DNA from: Eukaryota sp. TZLM1-RC
Taxonomy: Eukaryota > Metamonada: BaSk clade
Length of the DNA: 64,000 nt
Assembly: GCA_040285825.1 (NCBI GenBank)
Contig: JAUPSS010000006.1
Coordinates: 682,001 to 746,000 of the forward strand
Direction of reading: 5' to 3'
This document shows positions 51,516 to 63,770 of this stretch, piece by piece. The position numbers and the translations under genes were made by a program. The stretch's first letter is position 1. Each line of letters begins with the position of its first letter. The notes beneath the pieces were generated by a model. The model did not search any database. It had not been told where the DNA came from and saw only the letters and a list, made by a program, of their open reading frames with translations.

Positions 51516-51903
51516 TCTTGTTTTGTTGTTGTTAATATAACATTGGACTTGCGCATTCGCACTCAAGCCGAAGCAAATCATTTTGCCATATTGAAGGCTT
51601 TCACTTTAATTTTTTCAGATGTAACAAACGGAGTCTTTGATTCCATTAAACAGTGAAAGGATTAAACATTCAGCATTCTCGTTGTTTGGTTTTGATTTGC
51701 CTATTTTGTGATTGTTCTCTTGGTATGAATATTTCCAGTAATACAATTGAGGTATTTTATCAATCATAACTAATTAGTAGACGATTTAGACCATGCAAAC
51801 AAGGACATTGACTTTTGGTTTTTCCTGTATGTCTTAAACCCCGGGTAATTAAAGTACTTAGAAAATAAACAGATCCACCCATGAAGTATGTTCTTCATCG
51901 TCT

Positions 51904-52180
51904 GATTTACTTTGATGCAAAACAAAAATAGAGTATATCACAGGAGCATGCATGTTGGAGGGTACATAGTGTATCTACATAACTTTTGCGAATCATCCAA
52001 TCGCTTTTTCCTCTTCTGGCTATGAAACGTGACCCACGACTACGTACTTCATAACATATCTAAGAGAAACCTCCAGATCCAAGAAGATGAATCCATCCCT
52101 GTGTTAGCCTTGGATAATATTTGCATTACTAGTTTAATTGTAAATTATTGTACAAATGCGCCCATGCGCTGAAATTGGGG
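51904..52180 (+). pseudogene. Gypsy protease-linker remnant, copy C
   Basis: Counterpart of 38384-38644 with additional substitutions. On the plus strand SKRNLQIQEDESIPVLALD is preserved. Confidence 0.4.
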
Positions 52181-52315
52181 TAAATCCTCATTCCCTCATG
52201 ATAAATCTCATTACATTCAGGTATACTTATGTCTAACCCATCTAGATCATCAATACATGTTGGATCCACTTCGGTGGGTTAGGTTTCGTAAAATTATTTA
52301 AACGAAAGAGATAGG

Positions 52316-52440
52316 GTTGGTCTCTGTAGATTCTGTGGTAATCCTGGCCACTCCATCAATGAATGACCAAACCCAGACTGCCAAATGTTCAAACAGTGGC
52401 CATATCAGCCACAACACCACCCGAAAGTAATGGGAAATCT
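52316..52440 (+). pseudogene. Gag CCHC remnant, copy C
   Basis: ERDRVGLCRFCGNPGHSINE then TGA for the last Cys, then PNPDCQMFKQW. Shows that part of the 1.4-kb segment derives from the same gypsy lineage as 25757-26185. Confidence 0.6.
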
Positions 52441-52493
52441 GCAGAGGTAATTGTAACACACTCATCCAACAATTTGTATTTTTTATAAGACTG

Positions 52494-52781
52494 TTGACCG
52501 CAATGCTTGGAACCCATGGGCAGCCCTCAATTGTTTACCTTTTTAGATTATTCTTACAGAAGATTAACAAAACAACTAACAATCAACTAGTCAACACCTA
52601 CGCAATCTGGATTGACGAATTTCCTGCAGGAAAGAAAGATGTTAGAAAACTTAGCTCAATACTTTTCTTAAACCGTTATCATATATGGATAAGGCATCAC
52701 AGCACATCAGTATACTGTGAAAAAGTGGAACATTTAACATTTTCTGTTGAGGTAAACAATTTCAGATTTATTCGAAAATAA
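52494..52781 (+). pseudogene. Copy C of the 92/95-aa ORF of the 1.4-kb segment
   Basis: See 37775-38053. Full open frame; the C-terminus reads EVNNFRFIRK. Confidence 0.4.
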
Positions 52782-52899
52782 AGTTGATGTACGAATTAAA
52801 CCTACAAAGATCCAAAAGCATGAAGATTTGAATATTGCTAAAAAATTTGTACAAATATTGCCCAACGATATTCTGTTGATCCTCATTCAGTAACTCATC

Positions 52900-53139
52900 G
52901 TGATGGTAATAGACAATCCAGATGACAAAATTAATCCCTCAATCAAACCAGAATTTATCAATTTACCCAATTACTGGGAACCAAAACAGTTGTCTGATAT
53001 TATTCGACGTCATCTAAGCTATTTTTGTTGTTCTTGCAACGAAGATCAAAAGCACAATGATTTGCTATTAACAAATGAGAAATGTCACTCAATTTTAAAG
53101 GGACAATTTTTCAACGACATGGACGAATTCCACATCTAA
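52900..53139 (+). pseudogene. ORF preceding the recombinase-like box (79 aa)
   Basis: Reads DKINPSIKPEFINLPNYWEP, KQLSDIIRRHLSYFCCSCNE and CHSILKGQFFNDMDEFHI. It begins within the second 95-bp repeat and ends about 100 bp before the recombinase-like box on the same strand. The two may be parts of one decayed protein (about 180 codons). The SYFCCSCNED stretch has three cysteines but no complete zinc motif. Confidence 0.35.
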
Positions 53140-53239
53140 TATAAAAGAACAAATCAATGAAATAGACTATTGAAATAAATGCTTTAGATTTCTGAAACTT
53201 TGTTTGAAAAGTTTTGATAGTTCCGAAATAAGCAAATAA

Positions 53240-53425
53240 ATTGCCACAGATACAATGAGAAAAACTTTTACACATCAATATGGTGCATTCAGAAGAACTG
53301 ATGCTGAGAGAAGTCACTGTTTAAATAATTTACGAAAACAATTGGGACATGATAGTGCCAACACTACTTTAACAGGTAAAGCAATAAAAAAAATGAGGGA
53401 AAAGCAGAAGTGGGTAAAGATGTAG
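53240..53425 (+). pseudogene. Tyrosine-recombinase-like C-terminal box, copy C
   Basis: 62 codons with DTMRKTFTHQYGAFRRTDAE (Arg box) and LRKQLGHDSANTTLTG. LGH with His is present, but the residue nine positions later is Gly instead of Tyr. Followed by AIKKMREKQKWVKM and a stop. Between this copy, A (Tyr kept) and B (Arg kept), every key residue of the box survives somewhere. Confidence 0.45.
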
Positions 53426-53665
53426 AGAGATTAACAGCCATTCAAACAGCATTTGATTGAAGTAGTAGACATCATTGACAGTTGATGAAATACAATTTCA
53501 ACTAAAACTGATTAACATTATCTTAACCTACTTATTCGAAATAATTGGTAGTTGTAACCCTTATCACTATATCAATGAGAAGGAGGAAAAACAATTATAT
53601 TCGTAATACCAGTCCAGAAATGTTCTCATTTGCCAGCCAAAACTAAACGTGACCTTCTGGATTAG

Positions 53666-54240
53666 AAAAGTATCTCGTCATCTGTAGTTTAAATTTGTGC
53701 CTTGTTTTGACTTTATGATTTTCTTAACTCTTTTAATAAACGTCTGTTTTATTTATTTATGTTTATGACCAATAGTGCACGTAAAACAACAGCAATGACT
53801 CCAGCTGTGCTCCCTTGTCAGGAAACTTGGAATCCTTACAGAAGACTAAGTATTCTTGAACTGATAAGAGAGAAAAACTCATGGAAGATGAAGCCATTCC
53901 TAATCAGTTCATCCCTCCGTCCGATCTGATCTTTGCCCTATCCTCCTTAGCTGATTTAGAGGAAGCCACGTTTTGACTCAATGATGAGGACGTTCCTTCA
54001 AAGATTTGCTGTTTGAGTATCCCAAAGTATTTTCAAAGTTCCCGCCACTAAAGGAACTGAATGTCCTCCGATGAGAATCCGTTTTCATGATGAGACAAAA
54101 GTAGTATCGAAGAAGTTGCGCTATTTGCCCCCTGATAAGCTGAAATTCACTAATGAGGGAATGGACGTCCTCATCAATAATTGTTTTGCTGTCCCATAGG
54201 ATGGCTCTTGGAGCTTCCCTAACTGCTAAGTACAACGCCC
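53666..54240 (+). pseudogene. Gypsy protease-linker and RT N-terminus in copy C
   Basis: Collinear with 24140-24740: ATTTATTTATGTTTATGACC, then AVLPC..., LMEDEAIPNQFIPPSDLIF, DLEEATF, then the RT lead-in with HDETKVVSKKLRYLPPDKLK. Longer than the equivalent parts of A and B, which begin only at the RT lead-in. Many stops. Confidence 0.5.
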
Positions 54241-54270
54241 TGGTGAGCCGGAATAACAGAAGAACAGTTT

Positions 54271-54597
54271 ATGCTTGTTGATATCTTTATTAATCACCGG
54301 ATATTTCCTCTATTCAAACTGCAGAAACATTCATTGCATGTCCCTAGAACAGTTAAGGATGACAGCAGAGAGGTTTATTCTTCACAGATCCTTAAAACTC
54401 TTTTGCCTTTGATCATGGAAATTTGGGCTTTAGACCGTTCAATCCCTGTTACTGTTCTTGTCAACTTTTGCATTCAGTGTCGTATTTAACAGAATCCTGA
54501 AAATCAAGATTTTTTACTAAAATTATTTCTTAACTCGATTCTGCTCAAGGATGTGGCTGATTTTCATGCAATACTTTTCGTTTAGTGTTTTGTGCTT
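54271..54597 (+). pseudogene. Copy C of the VKDDSREVYSSQI ORF
   Basis: Starts MLVDIFINHRIF (copies A and B: MLISLLITEYF, a changed frame), then TVKDDSREVYSSQILKTLLP. A stop at CRI interrupts, then it is open again to the TAG at 54583, giving the ADFHAILFV end. Confidence 0.35.
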
Positions 54598-54839
54598 GAC
54601 ACAATGACATGCAAAACACACTTTTTTTGAAGCCACCAGCTCAACGAAGGTTCAACAATTCAATAAAGTGTCTAAAATGATAAATGGTACATTATTTCGA
54701 TAAACACAAAAAGCACACCGAAACTTGAAGTGCTAGTTCCACGCTTCTTGGCAGTCGGACCAGCCAACTGCGAGGAGCCTTTTTTAGTTGCTCGCTGACC
54801 TGTTCTCTTGAAACGCAATATTTTTAGGAGCTGTGCTCA

Positions 54840-55250
54840 ATTTTTTCATTGCTTCTGGTCCAAGAAGTACGCCGACTGTGTACTTCAAAGGAATCTGCTA
54901 GATGAGTCAATTTTGTAATGGTATCAACAAATACACCAGCATATCTTGGTACATTGGCTCAATATGACAGCCAATGCCTATATTGGTGGTGGTGAAAATT
55001 TGTTTAAAAAATCAATGAGAAGCAAACGATTTCCGAGCAATATGGAGTCTCCGGTCAACAATCTTTTAATATGGCCTGAGTATTTCATTTTCTTTAGAAG
55101 ATTACTACCCTGATGCGATGAAAAGCACTCTCTCTCCATGGTCCAGTTGGTCTCTATGCTTCTGCAGCTTGACTAAAGAAGCAGAAGCTTATTTGCCAAA
55201 ACTAAATGAAAACAAAGAGCTTCTGATCAACCCTTATCGGCTTTTTTAAT
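54840..55250 (+). pseudogene. Copy C of the 101-aa ORF and its continuation
   Basis: Decayed version of 4912-5217 followed by LSPWSSWSPYFCSLTKEAEA, AYLPKLNENKELLINPYRLF in another frame. The latter is shared with 47785-47970 and suggests that the original protein was at least 150 residues. Confidence 0.3.
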
Positions 55251-55254
55251 AAAT

Positions 55255-55600
55255 CCAAATTTATTAACTACACCATTTATTCAAATGGTGATTCCGTTCA
55301 ATACCTGTTACTGTTCTTTTCAATTTTTGCATGCAATGTCATATTTCTGAGAACCCAAATTATTGAATGTTTTTGCTGAAATCTTTTCATTATTTGGTTC
55401 TGCTCAGGAATGTCGCTGATTTTCATATGATTTTCAGTTCTTCTCGATGGTGCTATGTTCTTGACCAATCTGCTCAGTCAAAGAATATAATTTCCGATAG
55501 AACTCTATGGGTATGTGTTATGATCCATTAGTTGTTATGGTCTATCACTCAGTGAAAACTTATCCTTTACGACTACTGTTTTATCTACCTCAACGATACC
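55255..55600 (+). repeat. Internal diverged duplicate within repeat L
   Basis: DNA similarity to 54400-54600, for example CCGTTCAATACCTGTTACTG against CCGTTCAATCCCTGTTACTG. No open frame. Confidence 0.5.
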
Positions 55601-55797
55601 TAGCCTGATATTCCATTCTCAATAATTTAAAAAATAATTGAAAAAATAAAATATAATGATAATAGAGGCAGCTTTGAACCCAGTGTCTGTGCCTCACGAT
55701 AATAATTTGTACCGATGTCCTGTACAAAATAACCTGTTACTGAATCAGAACCTGCCGAGCACAGTACAAAAACAATGGTCTCTTTGCCTTGTGCTGA

Positions 55798-56118
55798 TTG
55801 ACAATCAATTCTTCTCAGTCCTCTGACCCAACAAATTCTCAAAAAATTGTCACTACTGGATTATTAGGTATGTTAATCATAAAACTAATCATGGAATTGA
55901 TAAAAACGCATAATGAAATATTGGTGAAAATGAACGACACCATTAGCGAGATGTATTCTAGTCTCGTAGAAGTACATGTCCATCGAAATGATCGTCAGAA
56001 CATACAGTTAAAATTCCCGTCTCCAACTATGCCTAGCCCAAAAAAGCTGAAACTGCCTAAAGTGTTAAAGTCTACATTGTTCCCGCCAGTGAAAAGAGTC
56101 CACTTTTGTAATTGTTGA
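55798..56118 (+). pseudogene. Copy C of the 106-aa ORF with basic tail
   Basis: Open frame identical in length to B (34755-35075). Confidence 0.4.
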
Positions 56119-56208
56119 TTGTATTAGTTTTGGTTTTTATAAATTGATTCTTACTTATTACTAGTTGTACATTGATATATAATACAAACAAAAAATTCCA
56201 GTGTTTGT

Positions 56209-56478
56209 ATGGTATGCAGCAATACTCACAAACTCAATTTTTTCATTGAAACAAATGGTGAAAAATTATTAGAGAACGAAATTATGTTTACTTCTAAAGC
56301 ATTTGAACAATTCAACAACACAGATTATATCAGCAAAATTTTAAAATTTTGGGAAAACAGAACTTGTCACAATTACAATAAAGGGTTGTCATCAACAGTA
56401 CTGCTGATATCAATTATTGTGAACAAGAGCATGAACTGCTTCTGTGGAAATAAACAATTTCAATTTATTCGAAAATAA
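56209..56478 (+). pseudogene. Copy C of the small ORF ending QFQFIRK (89 aa)
   Basis: Longest version of this frame: CSNTHKLNFFIETNGEKLLE, MFTSKAFEQFNNTDYISKIL, NYNKGLSSTVLL. Ends 12 bp before the T-arm-like hairpin. See 3966-4205. Confidence 0.35.
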
Positions 56479-56487
56479 ATTTGATGT

Positions 56488-56695
56488 AGGGATCGAACCT
56501 ACAAAGATCCAAAAACATGTAGACTAAATAGACACACGTAATCAGATCTTTCTTCACCGTAATCAACCTCAAACAGTGAAAAACTGAATGATTGATGACT
56601 GCTCAGTCGTTTATGTATTTATGATCAGAGCCTCAAAATAATGAGAATTACTCTCAATATTTGGTAGAGACTCTGAATTGCAAAAAATATTGATG
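56488..56695 (-). repeat. 180-bp dispersed repeat, copy 7, with T-arm-like hairpin
   Basis: Inverted counterpart of the element at 34205-34412; the hairpin GTAGGGATCGAACCTAC is at 56486-56502. Confidence 0.55.
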
Positions 56696-57639
56696 AGAAA
56701 TAGTACCCTACAATGATTACTAGCAGTTGAATCAAGAATAAATGAAAGCAGTTTTGAAATCGGTAGCAGAATCAGTAGCAACATTAGAATCAGATTGTCA
56801 TTCAATGACATCTACATTATCAAAATCAACATTAGATTTGACATCGGTGAATAGAGGTTCATCATTAGCACATCCACTAATAACTTAACCTTTAGGCTCA
56901 ACTGGATCTCAAAGTTTGACATTGGCTGAACCCAAGATTGTATGATAATGTATAATGACACAAACACCCTCGTCATGGGTTCAATCCCTTCGAGTCCAAA
57001 ATTTATGTTCTCTTCACGATATTTCTAAATTCAATTCTCGGCAGTGGGTTTAAAAAAATGGAGAAGATGTGACAAAAGAAATTAACAAGGTAAGGCCAAT
57101 GAAATGCATAAACAAGTTGAAACAGAAGGACAAGTATGGAAAAGAACAGAATGTTACCTTGTACTCAACAATTGAATGAAAAGAAGAATTCAATGGGGAG
57201 GGGTAGGTGGGTTTAAATTCGGACAAGTAAGTTTCTTTACTGGGTACGATCAGCACGAACACACAAGAGAAGAAGCGACAATCATCAAAGATAATGAAAT
57301 AAACTGAAAGAACTATGAAGAGAGTTGGGTTGGCAAGGTTTCAGAGGATATCTTGAAAGGATATCTGTAATGTTTACAGTTTTAATGGTCAATAGTATCC
57401 GATCGATCGGCTTTGATGGAGGATTCGGAACGTAATAGCCACGGTTCACCAAGGTTCTTTAAGTTGTGCTAGGTCACTGATGATAAGTTGAACATTATTG
57501 ACAGAATAATCAAGGTTGAAAACGTAAGTCGTAAAATATTGTGAAGAAGTTATTGCTAAAAACATTTTGGTATCAAAACTACTTGATTGCATATGAATGT
57601 ATGATTCGACTCAACCCAATTCTCTTTCTTCTTATCTCT

Positions 57640-58010
57640 TTTCTATGATGGTGAGGAATCTAGGTCCGTGGATCATTATTCCCGCACCTCGTATTATTGA
57701 TGATAGATGCTACCGATTCGTCCATCTTAACCTTCTGGTTCAATACTTGCTGTGTCTCTCATCCCGTATACTGATTCTCTATCTTATCGTTGCTTTATGG
57801 GTGTTTTTACCTTTTTCAACCAACTGCTCTAATCACCATCCTTTTCCTCATTTGTAACATCACCATCACCTTTCTTCTCTATCTAGCTGATTGTCTCTTC
57901 ATTTTCAGATCTCTTTACATCAATTTTGTCTATCTGAAAAGTTACTCACCCGGACTCGAACGCCGAACGATAGGTCGGTCGACCTGTCGGTTCTTCCTTC
58001 CTTCATCAGC
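57640..58010 (-). repeat. SINE-like repeat, copy 4
   Basis: The minus strand has GCGTTCGAGTCC near 57955 (B box). Followed on the plus side by an AT-rich spacer to 58385. Confidence 0.45.
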
Positions 58011-58385
58011 TATTGAAATCATTTATGCTGTTGATTCAAGTTGGAAATTGACCAGGATAAGCTCGAATTGATTCTAATTCTACAGTTTTTACTACATGTT
58101 ACATTTCATTTTGTTTTTAATGAATATGTTCTTGTTGGCTGTCATTTATTTTGCCCTTGGAATCGTTCATTTAGCATTTACCATTACAGACTTGATATTG
58201 TTGAGCATGAATCTTATACTAGTTTATTCTAGTTTTAAGTTTTCAAATGTGATTCAAATTATTTATTGTTTTCTTTACAAATTAATATAGTTTAAGTTTT
58301 CTCTTTAAATATATTTATTATCTTACATGCTCACTTACCCAAGGTTTATTTTTTTGGATTTCATTGTTCTTTAATTTATTTATAA
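58011..58385. other. AT-rich spacer without genes
   Basis: Related to 20170-20440. Two overlapping 60-codon frames have no conserved counterpart. Confidence 0.4.
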
Positions 58386-58389
58386 TTTT

Positions 58390-58575
58390 AGAGTCTCTAC
58401 CAAATATTGAGAGTAATTCTCTTCATTTCGAGTTTCTTTTTATAAACACATAAACGACTGAGTAATCATCATTCATTCAGTTATTAACTGTTTGAAGTTG
58501 AATACGGTTAAGAAAGATCTGATTACATGTGTCTATATAGTCTACTTGTTTTTGGATTTTTGTAGGTTCTGAAGA
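58390..58575 (+). repeat. 180-bp dispersed repeat, copy 8
   Basis: AGAGTCTCTACCAAATATTG to TTTTTGGATTTTTGTAGG; then the RT-thumb junction on the opposite strand. Confidence 0.6.
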
Positions 58576-58900
58576 GCAAAGGTCGTTCAGTTTGAGGACA
58601 AGGAAACTTACCAAAGTTCTGGGAGGTTGGCGGGGCTAACTTGGTTATTGATTCTGTCTTGGTAGGACCAATCCGGCGTTGACCGTTTTTAAATATTGAG
58701 CCACTGATTTTGATGGGGTTTGTCTTTACCTGATGACTTTATTGGCGGTCAATAATTATTGTTGCTTGACATCGTGTACATTACCTTCGTCAAAGCCCTT
58801 TAAAAGATAGTTGTCAAATTAAGAACGGAGTTGTTCAATCGATAAAGTATGACTTCTGGAAGGAGTTGGCATATTATGAATGATGATGGAGTTTTGTGTA
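58576..58900 (-). pseudogene. Gypsy RT thumb fragment
   Basis: The minus strand reads SVAQYLKTVNAGLVLP-like sequence and the KFPCPQTE-type junction, corresponding to 31790-32090. The YIDD motif is destroyed (VMYTMSSNNNY-like sequence at its place). Confidence 0.45.
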
Positions 58901-59040
58901 AAAGCCTTATCTTCCAAAACACACCCATTCTTATACTTTTCTTCCGCATTGGAGTCAGTGCTCCAATTACTTTGCATAAGTGGCTGGTGTGGGGCTGTTA
59001 TGACCTACTGCATACGAGCAAAAGAAGATGAGCTTCCAAG

Positions 59041-59600
59041 ACACAAGCCCATCAACTAGAAGCTGCTGGTAGTTGCCTCGCAGCTGGCGACACCTTGCAT
59101 TCACTAGTTGTTGGAGAGGCCTACTAGTGGGTAGTGCATGATTCTGACCTGTTCATAACATGAACAAGACAGCAAAAGCCCATGTGTAGAGATTCGCTGG
59201 AGCTTTTTATACACATGACCTTTGCCAGATCTGTTGAATGGATGACTGACTTTTGGCTGAGAGCCCGCCCAAAAGGCCAGATACTGGCACACCAGAGCGG
59301 GATCAGGGGTGAATCTTCCTTTGGCCACAGTAATTACTCTTGATTATGTGCACCAGGTTCCATAAACAAAATAAAATAATAACACAAGACGTTTATGATG
59401 ATGACGATTATGGAGGAGAAACTCAAAATAAGGAAAAACAAACAAGGAATTTACACTGGTGATGTCGTGATGTCACGTCATACTTTCCTAAATCAGAAAG
59501 CACCTTTAGTCTAAGCTAACATATATGTATAACATGTCCTAAGTTTTGTGTCCTTAGAAGCATAGACCCTTGTAGGACGCAAGCTCTTGTGAAGACAACA
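59041..59600 (-). pseudogene. Gypsy gag fragment, inverted copy of 21240-21900
   Basis: The minus strand gives KGRFTPDPALVCQYLAFWAG and SHPFNRSGKGHVYKKLQ. 59560-59600 is the reverse complement of 21240-21290, so a segment of the other copy is missing here. Confidence 0.4.
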
Positions 59601-59699
59601 ACATGTCGCATGTACACTTTATTCACACAACAAACAAAGAAAATGCTGATTGTTTAATCCTTTCACTGTTTAAGCTTTTGTCTTTCCAGTACCTGCTTC

Positions 59700-59990
59700 C
59701 CCCCAATACCTATGGTTCAACTATTATTTGCTACATACCATTTAACGGTTGGAGCTTCATATGGCTTATCAGCCACTATAATGCGACTTAGAGGTCTTGC
59801 TCTGGCTCCGAACAACATGAATGCTTCCATGTTTTTCTTTGTCGCTGCCATAAAACCTTCGTCAGCATTACTTTCAATCTATTCATCTTATATTCCGCCC
59901 CTTCCATTGCTTCCATATGCTTTAGTTAGCTGTTTTTTGTTATTTACATACCGATCCATTCCGCAACTAGTTCACAACAAAACCAATATG
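59700..59990 (+). other. Unrecognised ORF with hydrophobic stretches
   Basis: The frame from 59712 reads LTVGASYGLSATIMRLRGLA, MFFFVAAIKPSSALLSIYSS and PLLPYALVSCFLLFTYRSIP. It is not repeated elsewhere in the window, ends by running into repeat L fragment D at about 59988, and has no start context that I can judge. It may be chance. Confidence 0.2.
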
Positions 59991-60708
59991 TTATTTTGCT
60001 TTGAGATCGCCATTGGTATGGAAACCAAATTCGAAATCAATGAGAGCAATTTGTGAAATTTGAGCACATTGGAGTGATCCTCTCCACAAGTTGCTTTGAG
60101 AATGGATATCGCCATCACAGATGGTTTGCTGATAAAGGAAAGCTATTCATCGAAATAGAAGTGAAACAAAGTGCCATTGGACGTCATTGAAAAATGTGAA
60201 CAGAATATCGAAATTTTGAAAGAGAAGTCGGGTCTTACACAACTTATGTTGATCTGGTGTATTTCGTGCACATGAATTTCGCATTAAAAACCGAAACAAG
60301 AAGTTTATCAATGTAACATGGAAAACTAATGACAAAGAACAAGAATCTAATTGAACCAATGACACGTCATCAACTCACTACTCAAAATGGTTATAGGTGT
60401 TGCGTAAACTGAGGTTCTTGTTGCGGAACAACGTCCATTTACAAAACGACGACCAAATAATACTTTGAATATCATCAGTTGATACGTTTTTCAATTATTT
60501 TAGCATATTTTGATTTGGCCCACCTGAACCCAATTTTTCCCCCACAAGACTAAGCAATTTCTCTTTGGGACAGCTATTGTGTTTTGTTTGCCTTCGTGGT
60601 GTAATTGTACAGCACCATTTGAACAAACAGTATAGTTACTTTATTTCGATTTATTAATCGATCAGCTTTCCTTTTGTTTTCAGCAGCGTTACAGAAAATT
60701 TTTTCCAA
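59988..60708 (-). repeat. Repeat L fragment D leading into array 2
   Basis: Collinear with 39345-39900 (copy B) and, from 60166, with 43449-43990. Contains the truncated 124-aa ORF (60147-60365). Confidence 0.65.
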
Positions 60709-61599
60709 GTTTTATTCGTCACTTGAATTATTATCCATATAGTGAAATAAAATAGAATTTATAATTCATTATTTTTCTTAAACAATCACAATTGACAACA
60801 AAGTACATTTTACAACCAACACAATATGCTTATGTATATATAAACAAATGTGAAGACGTCCATTTTTCTATTGATACAAATATATCTTTATATAAATAAA
60901 AATCGGTGACTATAGGAAACTCCTTTCTTCAACAACACATGTTGTCAATTGACAATGAGTCCATTTCCTCTTACATAGCAAAATTTAGAGCATATCATTC
61001 AGAGTGGGCAGTGTTTTAAATTGACAACAAACCTGCTATTATATCTAGTTCCTATTCTTATTTTAAACATCATAACATTGTCATTCTTTTAAACCAAACA
61101 GTATCATTCATTTCTCCTATATCCTTATTACAACCTAATGCAATATATTTGTAGCTTTAAGCGTTGATATGGTATCAATAAATTAATGTTCATTTGTATT
61201 TGCTTTTACTATCTTTCAAGCAGTTATAACTGAATTGATTTCAAAGCCTGAATAGTTCCAGAAATTTCGGCCACATTTAAATGCATGATATAGTTGTTTC
61301 AACAATAGTAAAGGAAAGACGGAAAATTTGAATGTAATTTTGAAATTTGAGATTAAAGTTGAAAGCACTGTCGAGACATAATTGATTCAAGTGATTTACT
61401 CATTTCAAATAAATTGAGTCAAGTTGATTTTTAAATTAAATTCGATAATCAACGTGTCGTTGGTTTTTTGCCCCAAAAAAAACAAAAATGTAGTCAAAAA
61501 AATTAGTATCGTTAATTTTTTTCATATTATTTTATTTATCCCACCAAAAACAAACTACACGACAAGGTTAAAATTTTATGTCTTCATAATCTAAATTAG

Positions 61600-62190
61600 C
61601 CACGAAGAATTGACTGCAAGTTTTTCTTTCATAAAAGCGTCCAAGAGATAACAAATCTGAAGATATTAAGGGAACAACCCATTTGAAAAATGAAAAACCA
61701 TTCTGTTTTACCAAAAACTCCTCCAGTACGTTGTTTCACAATGTCAACAAAATCATCCAGAAAAGATAAAGCATGAGGTCCAAGCGTTCCAGGAAGGGAA
61801 ACTACAAATGGACAAATGACATAACGAGTATGCGATACTGCATTCAAGGATAACAATTTAACTGTATATTTGTCAATTTTGGCTTTTTCGGAAACAGTTA
61901 AGTGCTTTCTGCAATTTGATTGAGCCATTGATAGAAGAATCATTACATACCTCAGTAGATCTCACATCTGTAATAATGGTAGTGCCGTCAAGACCTTAAA
62001 GCATTAAATCACCTTTATTTCGACCAAACGAATTCAAAGTATCTTCATCAATCAAACGGAAAAGTAATGGTTCTAAATAGGACACACTTCTATGTGATAT
62101 TGACAAACAATAGAGTTGATCTCTTACCGCATCATGAACTTTTGAACGGAAAGTAGTGAAATGTTCACAATTGAATAAATGATCTGGAGA
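61600..62190 (-). pseudogene. LINE-B RLE region in array 2, first unit
   Basis: Same layout and same GSIKL-type frameshift as 44880-45470. 104 codons open at 61629-61943; the upstream zinc-knuckle part has an added stop near 61997 (CTTAAAG context). Confidence 0.6.
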
Positions 62191-63179
62191 AAATTTTGAT
62201 TATTAAATTTTCAAATTATGAAGCATGTTATCAGGCCAACTCAAACAATAAAGGCGCATTGTACAAGAAAATTTTTATAAAGTTTTATTCATCAGTTGAA
62301 TTATTATCCATAGTGAAATAAAATAGAATTTATAATTCATTATTTTTCTTAAACAATCACAATTGACAACAACGTACATTTTACAACCAAAACAATAAGC
62401 TAATGTATAAATCACAAATATGAAAACGTCCATTTTTCTATTGATACAAATATATCTTTATATAAATAAAAATCGGTGACTATAGGAAACTCCTTTCTTC
62501 AACAACACATGTTGTCAATTGACAATGAGTCCATTTCCTCTTACATAGCAAAATTTAGAGCATATCATTCAGAGTGAGCAGTGTTTTAAATTGACAACAA
62601 ACCTGCTATTTTATCTAGTTCCTATTCTTATTTTAAACATCATAACATTGTCATTCTTTTAAACCAAACAGTATCATTCATTTCTCCTATATCATTATTA
62701 CAACCTAATGCAATATATTTGTAGCTTTAAGCGTTGATATGGTATCAATAAATTAATGTTCATTTGTATTTGCTTTTACTATCTTTCAAGCAGTTATAAC
62801 TGAATTGATTTCAAAGCCTGAATAGTTCCAGAAATTTCGGCCACATTTAAATGCATGATATAGTTGTTTCAACAATAGTAAAGGAAAGACGGAAAATTTG
62901 AATGTAATTTTGAAATTTGAGATTAAAGTTGAAAGCACTGTCGAGACATAATTGATTCAAGTGATTTACTCATTTCAAATAAATTGAGTCAAGTTGATTT
63001 TAAATTAAATTCGATAATCAACGTGTCGTTGGTTTTTTGCCCCAAAAAAAAACAAAAATGTAGTCAAAAAATTAGTATCGTTAATTTTTTTTCATATTAT
63101 TTTATTTATCCCACCAAAAACAAACTACACGACAAGGTTAAAATTTTATGTCTTCATAATCTAAATTAGCCACGAAGAA

Positions 63180-63770
63180 TTGACTGCAAGTTTTTCTTTC
63201 ATAAAAGCGTCCAAGAGATAACAAATCTGAAGATATTAAGGGAACAACCCATTTGAAAAATGAAAAACCATTCTGTTTTACCAAAAACTCCTCCAGTACG
63301 TTGTTTCACAATGTCAACAAAATCATCCAGAAAAGATAAAGCATGAGGTCCAAGCGTTCCAGGAAGGGAAACTACAAATGGACAAATGACATAACGAGTA
63401 TGCGATACTGCATTCAAGGATAACAATTTAACTGTATATTTGTCAATTATGGCTTTTTCGGAAACAGTTAAGTGCTTCCTACAATTTGATTGAGCCATTG
63501 ATAGAAGAACCATTACATACCTCAGTAGATCTCACATCTGTAATAATGGTAGTACCTTCAAGACCTTAAAGCATTAAATCACCTCTATTTCGACCAAACG
63601 AATTCAAAGTATCTTCATCAATCAAACGGGAAAGTAATGGTTCTAAATAGGACACACTTCTATGTGATATTGACAAACAATAGAGTTGATCTCTTACCGC
63701 ATCATGAACTTTTGAACGGAAAGTAGTGAAATGTTCACAATTGAATAAATGATTTGGAGAAAATTTTGAT
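63180..63770 (-). pseudogene. LINE-B RLE region in array 2, second unit
   Basis: 104 codons open at 63199-63513 with one substitution relative to the first unit (EKAIIDKY for EKAKIDKY), which removes a conserved Lys of the nuclease core. The upstream part carries the same added stop as 61997. Confidence 0.6.

Larger units (their letters stand above)
47966..57660 (+). repeat. Long repeat L, copy C (right arm of the inverted pair)
   Basis: Reverse complement of 33318-41770 over nearly 9 kb apart from the 828-bp LTR element plus its 4-bp TSD. The ORFs now read on the plus strand. It is closer to B than to A: it shares the NTPase-like and 1.4-kb segments and the internal lesions of the ORFs. Confidence 0.8.
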
